A stretch of DNA of 64,000 bases from Alphaproteobacteria bacterium (GTDB lineage Bacteria > Pseudomonadota > Alphaproteobacteria > Caulobacterales > Hyphomonadaceae). How positions within the stretch are numbered: the stretch's first letter is position 1; the number at the start of each line of letters is the position of its first letter. Shown one piece after another: positions 33,561 through 43,600 of the stretch. The notes beneath the pieces were generated by a model. It worked only from the letters and a program-made list of their open reading frames with translations, was not told the origin of the DNA and ran no database searches. The stretch spans positions 310,001-374,000 of the forward strand of contig JAAEZZ010000001.1 in assembly GCA_018222605.1 (NCBI GenBank), given 5' to 3'. A program made the translations under genes and the position numbers.

Positions 33561-35039
33561 ATGGATAAAGTCAGGATAGCTGTCGTAATCGCTACAGCGG
33601 ACAAATATGTCACGACAGTTTTTACTCTGCTTACCACCGCGATCGTTGCGCGCATCATCAACCCGGCAGAATTTGGTGTCACGGTGCTGGGCGGCGCAGC
33701 CCTTCTGCTGGCGAATACCCTGCGGGACGTCGGTACGTCTGCCTATATTATCCAGACCCCTGAATTGACGACAGGTAAAGCGCGCGCCGTCTTCACGATG
33801 AACCTTATACTGACAGCGGTCATTCTTGTTGGCCTGTTGCTTTCATCACCATTTCTGGCGATTGCATTCAATACTCCGGGGCTGGGAGTTTACCTTCAGG
33901 TGTGCGCGGCGCCCTTCGCTGTGGGCGCGATCGTGTACCCTCTGCACGCATTGCTGGCCCGTGACCTCGCCTTCGGAAAGCTCGCTGTGGTCAACATCAT
34001 TTCCACACTGGTCAATTCAGTCACCCTGATCGTAACGGCCTATATCGGCGCCAGCTACATGAGCTTTGCCTTCGCGCAGGTCGTCTCCGCAATTGCCGGG
34101 ACTGTGCTGCTGGTCTACTTCCGTCCGAGCTTCGAGATTTTCCGCCCTTCGCTGAAATTCTGGAAAGAAATCCTCTCTTTCAGCATCTTCAGTGGGGGAA
34201 CGGGCATCGTCCAGCGCGCATCAGAGGTTATCTCGGTGATGACAGTCGGTGTTTTCATGACGCCTGCAATGGTGGGGCTGCTGAACCGCGCGTCGATGAT
34301 CTCCCAGTTTCCGGAACGTACAATCATGGCGGGCGTAAACGCGGCCGCCTTGCCGGCCTTCTCAAAGGCCTCCCGCGAGAAGGGAGATATGCGGCGATAT
34401 TATCTGGCTGCTGTGGAGCGGATCAGCGGCCTGATCTGGCCATGTCTGGCAATGATCATCCTTCTGGCCAATCCCCTGATCCGTGTATTTCTGGGAGACC
34501 AGTGGCTGGAGACCATTCCCCTCGTACAGATTATCGCGGGTGGCCTTTTGTTGAACTTTCCGCCCGGCATCAACTATCCAATCCTCGTGGCGGCAGGGGC
34601 CGTGCGTAAGGCGTTTATGCTTTCCATCCTGCAATCCTGTGTCGCTCTTCCAATCATTGCCGTCAGCGCTCAATTCGGGCTGGAGGCCGTCGCTTGGGCA
34701 ACCTGGCCGATCGTGGCAATCAACGTCATCCTGTCGACCCACTTCGTCAAAGCCTATGTCGCAAAGTTCAGCTGGCTGGACCTGCTGGGGGCTTTGAAAC
34801 TCAGCCTGCTCTCAACGCTTGCGGCAATCGCAGGCCCGGCAGTGATCATCTGGCACGCAGGCGGCTTCGATCAGATCGGCATCGTGGGAAGCATAGCGGC
34901 AGTAGCCATTGCCTGCCCCAGCTGGCTATTGGCACTCTGGGCGCTGCGCCACCCGCTGTTCGCAGAGCTTTCACGCGCCATCAGAAGCATTCTGTTGCGC
35001 CTCAACAGAATGCGGCCCGCAGACGGGACACGCCTGTAA
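33561..35039 (+). CDS. MOP-superfamily polysaccharide/lipid flippase
   Basis: A 492-residue inner-membrane protein with about 12-14 hydrophobic helices, of the Wzx/polysaccharide transporter group. Typical features are the N-terminal TTAIVARIINPAEFGVTVLG (related to the LLxPxDFGxxA signature of the family), FAQVVSAIAGTVLLVYFRPS, and the loop NRASMISQFPERTIMAGVNA in the middle of the protein. GGGGAC lies 6 bases before the ATG. These proteins move lipid-linked sugars across the membrane. Placed between the phosphopantetheinyl transferase and the thioesterase, it is the only transporter visible in the cluster, and I infer that it exports or flips the product or a glycosylated, lipid-like form of it. 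Confidence 0.82.
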   Translation: MDKVRIAVVIATADKYVTTVFTLLTTAIVARIINPAEFGVTVLGGAALLLANTLRDVGTSAYIIQTPELTTGKARAVFTMNLILTAVILVGLLLSSPFLAIAFNTPGLGVYLQVCAAPFAVGAIVYPLHALLARDLAFGKLAVVNIISTLVNSVTLIVTAYIGASYMSFAFAQVVSAIAGTVLLVYFRPSFEIFRPSLKFWKEILSFSIFSGGTGIVQRASEVISVMTVGVFMTPAMVGLLNRASMISQFPERTIMAGVNAAALPAFSKASREKGDMRRYYLAAVERISGLIWPCLAMIILLANPLIRVFLGDQWLETIPLVQIIAGGLLLNFPPGINYPILVAAGAVRKAFMLSILQSCVALPIIAVSAQFGLEAVAWATWPIVAINVILSTHFVKAYVAKFSWLDLLGALKLSLLSTLAAIAGPAVIIWHAGGFDQIGIVGSIAAVAIACPSWLLALWALRHPLFAELSRAIRSILLRLNRMRPADGTRL

Positions 35040-35165
35040 AGGCCGGGAATTCTTAAGATCCATGCTGTCTGGATATACAAATCCAAATGAATTCAGAGCG
35101 CTTGGCAAATTGTGTAGAGAGTTAAGCAATACATCTGCCCTAGTGTTCCTGAAAGTTTATTCTCG

Positions 35166-35181
35166 CCGTGACTATTCACGG
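35166..35181. repeat. Perfect 6-base inverted repeat upstream of the thioesterase gene
   Basis: CCGTGA and TCACGG are separated by CTAT in the 223-base gap between the flippase and the thioesterase gene. A weaker CCTGA/TCAGG hairpin follows at 35217-35230. Neither has a T-run. They may be operators for a second promoter driving the thioesterase-PKS genes. Confidence 0.3.
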
Positions 35182-35262
35182 AGAAGTGGGTAATTTAAAA
35201 AGTTGATCCGGTCCGACCTGAAGCGTCAGGATCTGGGGTGATTGTGTGGGACACGAGTATTT

Positions 35263-36078
35263 ATGAGTATCCAGAATATGTCCGGGCAGCGTACTGAGAC
35301 GCCACGGCCAGCCAGTTGGTTTTTCAAACCGGCCCCTAAACCGAATGCCAGCGTGCGACTGTTCTGCTTTCCTTGTGCAGGGTATGGCGCCGCCATGTAT
35401 CGAAGCTGGCAAACTCAAGGACCGGACTGGCTTGAAGTCATCGCTGTCCAGCCTCCTGGCCGCGCAAACCGCCTGAGAGAAGCGCCTCTCGACAATTTTG
35501 ATGAGCTGATTGCGTCTATCCTGCCCCAGATCTCTGAGCTGACAGACCTTCCATACGCCTTTTTCGGCCACAGTATGGGCGCAGTTTTCGCGGCTGAACT
35601 GGCTTCAGCCATGGTTCAGAGCGGGCTTCCTGCACCTGTACATTTGTTCCTGTCGGCACGGCAGCCCCCGAATTTGCCGAGCCCCGTCGGCCCATTGTCA
35701 CACCTTGAGGATGATGCCTTCGTACAGGAGGTCAATCAGCGCTATGGGGCCATTCCGCGTGAAATCATCGAAGCCCCGGAAGTTCTGGAGCTGTTGCTGC
35801 CAGCGTTGCGTGCCGATATTCGCGCGCTGGAGCGTATCCAGAATCGGCAAGTTCGCACCCTGCCCTCTTCCATCACGGCGCTGGGTGGCACGAATGACCG
35901 ACTCGTTCCCCAACCCCTGCTGGAAGGCTGGGAATCCTGGACCGACCAGGCCTTCGAATTGCGCATGTTCAATGGTGGTCATTTCTATCTGGACGATCAG
36001 CGCGCGGCACTGATTTTGCACATTTCAAAGACTCTTGAGGCGAAATCACGTGAAGGCCGGAAACGCACAGACGCATGA
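35263..36078 (+). CDS. Type II thioesterase (GrsT family)
   Basis: A stand-alone editing thioesterase that hydrolyses wrong or stalled acyl groups from carrier domains. The product is about 271 residues from the ATG at 35263. It shows RLFCFPCAGYGAAMYRSW, VQPPGRANRLREAPL, the nucleophile in FFGHSMGAVFA, and the C-terminal NGGHFYL that supplies the catalytic histidine. An aspartate in LGGTNDRLVP completes the triad. An in-frame TTG at 35242 would add seven residues. It lies 35 bases upstream of the first PKS gene of the rightward arm. Confidence 0.92.
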   Translation: MSIQNMSGQRTETPRPASWFFKPAPKPNASVRLFCFPCAGYGAAMYRSWQTQGPDWLEVIAVQPPGRANRLREAPLDNFDELIASILPQISELTDLPYAFFGHSMGAVFAAELASAMVQSGLPAPVHLFLSARQPPNLPSPVGPLSHLEDDAFVQEVNQRYGAIPREIIEAPEVLELLLPALRADIRALERIQNRQVRTLPSSITALGGTNDRLVPQPLLEGWESWTDQAFELRMFNGGHFYLDDQRAALILHISKTLEAKSREGRKRTDA

Positions 36079-36113
36079 GCACGCGCGCGGCCTGATCAAA
36101 GGCGATGTAAATC

Positions 36114-39100
36114 ATGGCTGATACAACCAGATCTGTTGCCATTATTGGCATGGCCTGCCGGTTTCCGGGCAAGGCCAGCACGCCTGCATCCTTCTGGGAT
36201 GTACTGCGGGAAGGCCGAGACGTAGTAGGCGAAATCCCTGCTGACCGGATGGATGTCGACGGCCTTTATGATGACCAGCCCGCCAAGCCGGGTCACATCA
36301 TGACACGCTATGGCGGGTATCTTGAAGATATCGAGCGTTTCGATGCCGGCTTTTTCCATATCTCTCCGCGTGAAGCCGAGCGCATGGACCCGCAACAGCG
36401 CCTTGTCCTGGAAACGGCATGGGAAGCGCTTGAAGATGCCGGGCTGGATGTCCGTAGTCTCTCAGAGCGCCGCGTGGGTGTCTATGTCGGCCAATGGCTC
36501 AGCGACTTCGAGATGCGCCTCCTCAGTGACCCGACAATTACCGATTTCGAGATGACCACCGGCAGCGGCCGTTACACAACGGCAGGCCGTGTCTCACACT
36601 TTCTCGGGCTGATGGGGCCAAGCCTGACACTGGATACGGCATGCTCTTCATCCCTGACCGCCGTGCACCTTGCGATGCAAAGCCTGCGCTCAGGCGAAAC
36701 GGATATGGCACTGGCGGCAGGGGTAAATTTGATCCTCAGCCCTCACATCACCATTGGTTATTCACAAAGCCGAATGATGGCACCGGGTGGACGCTGCAAA
36801 TTCGGGGACGCTTCCGGAAACGGCTATGTCCGCAGCGAAGGCGCTGGCGTTGTCCTGCTGAAACGCCTGGACCGCGCTTTGGAAGACGGGGATAATATCC
36901 ACGCCATCATCCGCGGCAGCGCGATCAACAATGATGGCCACTCTAGCGGCTCTTTCGGCACACCCAGCCGCCATGGTCAGGAAGCCCTGCTGCGCGCGGC
37001 GCTGTCGGATGCGGATGTCTCTCCCGCCTCTGTCGACTATGTCGAAGCTCACGGCACCGGCACGCGGATGGGAGACCCTGTTGAACTCGGCGCCTTGAGC
37101 GCAGTAATGGGCGAAGGCCGCAGCACACCTCTGCGCGTTGGCTCTGTAAAGACAAATATCGGGCACACGGAAGGTGCCGCCGGAATGGCTGGCCTGCTGA
37201 AGACGACCCTGGCCCTGAAGGCTGGCTGCATCCCGGCGAGCCTGCACTTTCAGACCCCCAATCCGGATATCGACTGGGAATCCGGCATGCTGGAAGTTCC
37301 GACCCGCACGATACAATGGACAGGTGAGTCACGCTATGCTGGTGTAAGCGGCTTTGGCATCGCCGGGTCCAATGCGCATCTCGTGCTGCAATCTGCTCCT
37401 GCCCAAAAGCTGACAGGGAATGTTGAGCCTCAGCCGTCACGGCCTGCTATCCTGCCGCTCTCTGCAGAAAGCGAAGATGCTTTGCGCGCTCTGGCTGGCG
37501 CATATGCAGACAAGCTGAAAGACATACCGGACCTGCCGATTCATGCCCTTGCAGCCGCTGCGGCCATGCGACGGACCGCACTGACAGAGCGTGCCGCCTT
37601 TGTGCATCATGATCGCGCATCCATGATTGCCGCGCTGGAAGCCTTCAGCGGGGGGGCTGATAGCGCTGTTCGTGGACGCGCCTTTTCCGGTATGGCCTCC
37701 AATGTCGTTTTTGTGGCACCCGGACAGGGCGGACAATGGATCGGCATGGCGCGGACACTGATGGCAGAAGAGCCTGCCTTTCGGGAGGCGCTGGAACAAT
37801 GTGAACGTGCGCTGTCTTCCCTCGTCGACTGGTCGCTTACGGAGCAGATCAGCCTGAATGAAGGAGATGATGGCTGGCGTCTTGATGACATCGCAGTCAT
37901 TCAGCCAGTCCTTGCCGCGCTGGCCATCAGCTATGCCCGGTTGTGGCGCGCGCTTGGCGTTACGCCAGCCATGAGCGTGGGCCATAGCATGGGGGAGGTC
38001 GCCGCAGCGGCCATTTCCGGCATGCTCAGCCTCGAAGACGCCATGCGCGTGGTCGTCGCCCGCAGCCGCCTGATGGCGCGCACCAGGGGCAATGGCGGCA
38101 TGGCGCTGGTTGAGCTTTCTGACTCGGATCTCCTCGACCGCCTTGCCCCTTTTCACGGCAAGCTGGACATCGCCGCAAACAACAGTCCACGCGCCAGCGT
38201 CATATCAGGCAATGTCAATGAACTGGAAACCGTCCTCGAAAGCCTGACGGCCGAAGGTATATTCTGCAGGCGGATCAAGGTGGATGTGGCGTCACATGGT
38301 CCGCAAATGGCAGACCTCGCGCCGCAGCTTGCCGCTGAACTTTTCAGTCTGGCACCACGTCCACCCCATATTCCAATGATTTCAACCGTCCACGGCAAAA
38401 TTTCCGAGGAGGAGAGCTTTGGTGCAAGCTATTGGGCCCGCAATTTGAGGGAGCCCGTCCGCTTCATGCAGGCCATTGAAGCCGCCATCACGGCTGGCGC
38501 GACAGCCTATGTTGAGCTTGGCCCGAACCCTGTCCTGCTAACCTCCATTGAACAAACCCTGTCTCATCATGACGCCAAGGGAACGCTCGCAGCCAGCGAA
38601 CGTCGTGACCGGCCCGCCATGGATGTGATGACGGAAAGCCTTGCCACGCTTTGGACCAATGGTGTGGAGATCGACTGGGCAGCCTATGCAGGCAAAGCGC
38701 CTAAATACATCTCCCTTCCCCACTATCCCTGGCAGCGCAGCCGGTATTGGCACGAAGCTGCCGAGCGTCGCGCTCTTCACCAGACCGGACACAAGGCGCA
38801 GCTGACAGATCAGACCCGCCAGCTGCTGCACCAGATCGACTGGATCAAAACCGCGCTGCCCTCACCGCGGACAGACTGTGAAGCGCAAAACTGGCTTGTG
38901 ATTGGTGGGAGAGCAGATGATTCAGAGGCCATTTCCAACGCGCTTCAACAATCTGGCATACGTCCATATTGTTGCTCAGTGGAAGACGCCGAGACAACCA
39001 TCACGGATAGCTCGACCTGGCAGGGTGTCATCATTGTCGCGCCCAAAGAGAATGCCGGCTATCTGCCTGTAAGGCTTCTGAACCTTGTGCGCGGCACCGC

Positions 39101-40619
39101 ACAAAGCACCTGTCATTTCGTTTTTGTCACGCAAGGCGCAGTTTCCGTCGGCGAGGGTGACCAGCGCGTGAGCGTGGGGCAAGCCCCATTGATTGGGGCC
39201 ATGCGTGTCACTGCCGATGAGCACCCGGAGTTCAGTTTCCGGATGATTGATGGCGACCCTGCGACAAACCTCAAGGAACAAGCCGCAGACATTGCCGCCC
39301 TTGCACTCTCGGACGAGTCTGAATCCGAAATCGCTCTGCGCGCTGGAGACTGCTTCGTTCCGCGCCTGCATGAGGCGCCAGAGGCGGGCATGCCCTCACA
39401 TGATTTCCAAGTGAAACCAGGGGCAGCCTATCTGATCACTGGCGGACTCAGCTCTCTTGGTTTGCGCGCAGCAAAAGTGCTGGCCAAAGCGGGTGCCCGG
39501 CACATTATTCTGCTGTCGCGGCGTGGATTGCCACCCAGGTCAGACTGGCAAAGCATCGCAAAAGGATCAGAAACGGCGGACCGAATTGCGGGCGTGTTGG
39601 CCATTGAATCTGCCGGGGCTTCTGTTGAAACCGCCGCGCTGGACATTTCCGACGAAAGCGCCGTTAACGCTTTCCTGAAAGCGCGCGACGCCGAGATGCG
39701 CCCTGCCATTCATGGTGTGATCCACCTCGCCACCAGCTATGAGACCCATCTCGCGGCCAATACGAATGAGAGCACCTTCAACGCGGCTCTGGGCCCCAAG
39801 CTGGAAGGCGCGCGCCTCCTCGACCGTCTGTTGCCGGAGCTTGATTTGTTTCTCCTCTACTCCTCCACAATGAGCTTTGTGCCTCATCATGGTCTCGCAG
39901 GATATGCCGCAGCCAATTGCGGACTGGATGCCTTGGCTGCAGACCGGATCGCATACGGCAAACCCGCCATGAGCATCGCCTGGGGACCATGGAAGGATCT
40001 CGGCCGCGCCGCTCTGGGGCATGTCGCCGATGAATTTGATGCGCGCGGCGAACTCTCTCTGAAGGCCGAAGAAGGGGACGCGTTGATCGGCTGGCTGCTA
40101 GGTCGCATTGGGAGCGGCCTCAGCGCCTTCCGCATGGACTGGCCAACATTTCAGAGCAGCCGGGCTGGCCGCACCTTCAAGCTGTTTGAAGATTTGCTGT
40201 TTGAAGAGATGCCTGCCGAGAATGCAGGCCGTAGCTTTGAAGCGCTTTCCCTTGAAGAGCGGACCGCTGCTGCGAAGGTTTTTGTCCCTGCAAGTATCGC
40301 AAAGGTTCTGAAGCTGGGGCAGCAGGATATCGACTTGAACCGCCCCTTGGGTGATTTGGGACTGAACTCCCTGATGGGAATTGAACTGCGCAATGCGTTG
40401 GAAAAACATGTGGGCCGTCCCCTGCCGGCAACGCTGGCCTGGACCTATCCGACAGCCCGCGCCATTGTTGATTATCTGTGCACAGACACTGCTGCGCAGG
40501 GCATCACCCCCGCCAACACCAACAAGGCGTCGGCCGGTGATTATGATAACAGCTTTTCCGAAATTGAAGACATGAGCGAAGATGACGCCCTCGCGGCTCT
40601 TCTTGGAGACCGCAAGTGA
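36114..40619 (+). CDS. Type I polyketide synthase module A, KS-AT-KR-ACP
   Basis: A one-module PKS of 1501 residues. The KS starts within 10 residues of the N-terminus with no coiled-coil docking region, unlike the four PKSs that follow. KS Cys177, His313 and His351 are present. The AT has Ser625 (GHSMGEV) and a VASH motif in place of HAFH, which may mean an extender other than malonyl-CoA. The KR has Tyr1264 (AGYAAAN) but its cofactor loop reads TGGLSSLG where TGGLGGLG is usual. The ACP serine is 1419 (GLNSLMG). There is no DH, ER or MT. The lack of N-terminal docking suggests that it begins the rightward PKS chain; the KS has Cys, not the Gln of decarboxylating loading modules. The C-terminus ends in an acidic docking-like helix. 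Confidence 0.93.
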   Translation: MADTTRSVAIIGMACRFPGKASTPASFWDVLREGRDVVGEIPADRMDVDGLYDDQPAKPGHIMTRYGGYLEDIERFDAGFFHISPREAERMDPQQRLVLETAWEALEDAGLDVRSLSERRVGVYVGQWLSDFEMRLLSDPTITDFEMTTGSGRYTTAGRVSHFLGLMGPSLTLDTACSSSLTAVHLAMQSLRSGETDMALAAGVNLILSPHITIGYSQSRMMAPGGRCKFGDASGNGYVRSEGAGVVLLKRLDRALEDGDNIHAIIRGSAINNDGHSSGSFGTPSRHGQEALLRAALSDADVSPASVDYVEAHGTGTRMGDPVELGALSAVMGEGRSTPLRVGSVKTNIGHTEGAAGMAGLLKTTLALKAGCIPASLHFQTPNPDIDWESGMLEVPTRTIQWTGESRYAGVSGFGIAGSNAHLVLQSAPAQKLTGNVEPQPSRPAILPLSAESEDALRALAGAYADKLKDIPDLPIHALAAAAAMRRTALTERAAFVHHDRASMIAALEAFSGGADSAVRGRAFSGMASNVVFVAPGQGGQWIGMARTLMAEEPAFREALEQCERALSSLVDWSLTEQISLNEGDDGWRLDDIAVIQPVLAALAISYARLWRALGVTPAMSVGHSMGEVAAAAISGMLSLEDAMRVVVARSRLMARTRGNGGMALVELSDSDLLDRLAPFHGKLDIAANNSPRASVISGNVNELETVLESLTAEGIFCRRIKVDVASHGPQMADLAPQLAAELFSLAPRPPHIPMISTVHGKISEEESFGASYWARNLREPVRFMQAIEAAITAGATAYVELGPNPVLLTSIEQTLSHHDAKGTLAASERRDRPAMDVMTESLATLWTNGVEIDWAAYAGKAPKYISLPHYPWQRSRYWHEAAERRALHQTGHKAQLTDQTRQLLHQIDWIKTALPSPRTDCEAQNWLVIGGRADDSEAISNALQQSGIRPYCCSVEDAETTITDSSTWQGVIIVAPKENAGYLPVRLLNLVRGTAQSTCHFVFVTQGAVSVGEGDQRVSVGQAPLIGAMRVTADEHPEFSFRMIDGDPATNLKEQAADIAALALSDESESEIALRAGDCFVPRLHEAPEAGMPSHDFQVKPGAAYLITGGLSSLGLRAAKVLAKAGARHIILLSRRGLPPRSDWQSIAKGSETADRIAGVLAIESAGASVETAALDISDESAVNAFLKARDAEMRPAIHGVIHLATSYETHLAANTNESTFNAALGPKLEGARLLDRLLPELDLFLLYSSTMSFVPHHGLAGYAAANCGLDALAADRIAYGKPAMSIAWGPWKDLGRAALGHVADEFDARGELSLKAEEGDALIGWLLGRIGSGLSAFRMDWPTFQSSRAGRTFKLFEDLLFEEMPAENAGRSFEALSLEERTAAAKVFVPASIAKVLKLGQQDIDLNRPLGDLGLNSLMGIELRNALEKHVGRPLPATLAWTYPTARAIVDYLCTDTAAQGITPANTNKASAGDYDNSFSEIEDMSEDDALAALLGDRK

Positions 40620-43600
40620 GCCAGAACCCTGAAAACACAGACCGCGTTTCAACGGTCAAACTGGCTCTGATGGCACGAAATGCGCGCGAGAAGATTGGCG
40701 CAACACTTGCGGCCGACCCGATTGCCATTGTCGGCATGGGCTGCCGCTTTCCGGGCGGCAGCAATACGCCGGAAGACTTCTGGTCATTCCTGCTGGAGAA
40801 GCGCAATGTCGTGTCCGGCATACCTTCAGATCGCTGGGATGCGGACAAATGGTATAGTGCAGACCCGGACGCACCAGGCCTCAGCATCGCAGCAGGAGCG
40901 GCCTTTCTGGACTCTGTCGACACGTTCGATGCAGGCTATTTCGGCATTCCCGCCCGTGAAGCCGATCAGATGGATCCTCAGCAACGCATATTTCTGGAAG
41001 TCGCCATAGAAGCGCTGGAAGATGCCGGTCTGCGGTTTGAGGATCTGCGCCGCTCCCGAACCGGCGTCTTCATCGCGAGCTATCATAATGATTACGCCCA
41101 GATGTTGTACCGCGATCCCGCCTCAATGGATCAGCGAACACTGACAGGCACTCTGCACAGCGTTCTGGCAAACAGGCTTTCTTATCTACTTGATCTGAAA
41201 GGCCCCAGCATCTCTGTCGACACGGCCTGTTCCTCTTCACTGGTCGCCGTCCATATGGCCTGCCAGAGCCTCAGAACAGGGGAAAGCAACCTCGCCCTCG
41301 CGGGCGGTGTCTCGGTCATTCTCGCTCCGGAGCTGATGGTCTCCATGTCACGCCTCGGCTTCCTGGCACCTGATGGCAAGTGCAAGACTTTTGATGCGAG
41401 TGCGGATGGATTTGGGCGTGGTGAAGGCTGCGGCGTAATTGCCCTCAAACGACTTTCCGACGCGATTGCGGATGGGGATCGTATCTGGTCTGTCATTCGC
41501 GGCTCAGCGGTAAATCAGGACGGCGAATCCACTCTATTGGCCGCGCCGAATGTCCACGCCCAGGCCGCACTTGTGCGCGAAGCGGTCGTCAATGCTCAGG
41601 TTCACCCTGATGATGTCGTCTATGTTGAAACTCACGGAACAGGCACCATACTGGGCGACCCGATTGAAGTTGACGCTTTGGCAGAGACGGTTGGAACCGC
41701 TGGCCCTAACCGCCCGGACTGTCTGCTTGGCAGTGTCAAAGCCAATATCGGACACCTGGAAGCAGGCGCCGGTATCGCTGGCATCATCAAGACATCTCTT
41801 GTCCTGTCGCACAAGCAGGTTCCAGGGCAACCCGGCTTTACCAAACTGAACCCACACATCACTCTGGATCGCACGCGGCTCAAGATTGCCGAGGATCTCC
41901 AAGCGCTGCCTGCCACAACAGGAACACCCGCCGCAGGCGTCAGTTCATTTGGCGTCGGCGGCACCAATGCTCATATCGTGCTGGAAGCCGCGCCGAACCT
42001 GAAGAAACCGGCAATTGAAGAAAGCGCAGAACAGGTCTGGACCTTGCCGCTTTCCGCCCGGTCTCCTGAGGCCCTGAAGGCCAATGCGGCCTCATGGAAA
42101 GCGTGGCTGGACACACACGCCACACCCTTGGCAGACATATGCTTCACGGCATCCCAACGCCGCTCGCATCAAACCTATCGCATGGCTGTCTCGGCTTCGT
42201 CGCGTGACGCGCTTGCGCAAAAACTGGCCGAGCGGATGGACAAAGTTGTTGAACCTGCTGCTCCGAATGTGTGCTTTGTGTTCTGCGGTCAGGGCCCTCA
42301 GCAGGCAAAAATGGGGCTCCAGCTTGCAGAGTCAGAACCCCTCTTCGCTAAACATCTACAACGTTGCGATGCCATACTCCTTCCTCTGACTGGGTGGTCA
42401 TTGATCGAGGAACTTTCGCGCGAGGACAGCGCTTCCCGCCTGAATGAAACAGCCTTTGCTCAACCTGCCCTGACAGCCCTTCAAACGGGTCTTGTGGCCT
42501 TGCTTCAAAGCTGGGGCCTCTCGCCCAACTCTGTTACGGGCCACAGCGTCGGTGAGATCGCGGCCATGGAAGCTGCCGGTCTGCTATCTCTTGAGGAAGC
42601 CCTCCGCATCGCGGCACATCGTGGGCGAATCATGCAGAAGGCTGATGGCACAGGCGCGATGGCATCTGTCTCACTTGACGAAATTGCCGCCAGTGAGGCC
42701 ATTGCACCATATGACGACGCGCTCAGCATAGCGGCTGTAAATGCGCCAAACGAAATAGTCGTCTCCGGAGACATGGAGGCGCTGGGCAGCCTGTTATCAT
42801 CATTGGATGCGCGTAGCGTAAATTACCGCCGTTTGCCCGTCCGCTACGCTTTCCATAGCGAGCAGATGGCCCCCTTTAAACAAGAGCTTGTCGATACGCT
42901 AGGAGAGGTAAAATCCACCCCCGGCAACGGCATTCAGACGATTTCCACAATCACCGGAAAGCCTGTTTCCCAAATTGATGCAGCGCATTTCGCGCGGGGC
43001 ATTAGAGCTCCCGTCCTGTTTTCAAACGCAATCAAGCAGACGGCGCAAGGCGAGCGTACGATCTATGTTGAGATCGGCCCGCATCCGGTCCTGTCTGCAT
43101 CGATTGCCGCGACACTTGAAAACACGGAGATGCCAGACGCCCCTATCGTTCCAGCCCTGCGCAGAGGTAGGGCGGACCGGGATATTCTGGGCGACTGCGT
43201 CGCGCGACTTTTTGAGGCTGGCAGTTCCCCGAACTGGGCCGCTCTTCAGCCCAAAGGCAATGTTGTCTCCCTGCCGCCCTATGCATGGCAGCGCAAACGC
43301 TATTGGCGTGATGTCGCCGCTGCCGAGCCCGGCCTGGCTGGCCTTGATACAGGCCATCCGCTTTTGGGACATAGGCTGACAATCGCCTCCAATGATCTGG
43401 CAATTTTTCAGGGCTCGGCTGCGAGAAGCCGCGACTGGTTGAAAGATCATAAAATCCTTGGGCAAACCATTGTACCCGGCACAGCTATGGTGGAAATTCT
43501 GGCCGCGGCAGCCAAGCAACTGGCCGGCCCAGGTGCTCGGCTGGAAGACTTCTCCATTTCCGCGCCGCTCCCCTGCTTCAGGCTGGACGGATCTGATGCC

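Noticed and set aside
36114-40619. Module A as a decarboxylating loading module
   Set aside because: Its ketosynthase has the normal active-site cysteine (residue 177), not glutamine, so only the missing docking region points to a first position.
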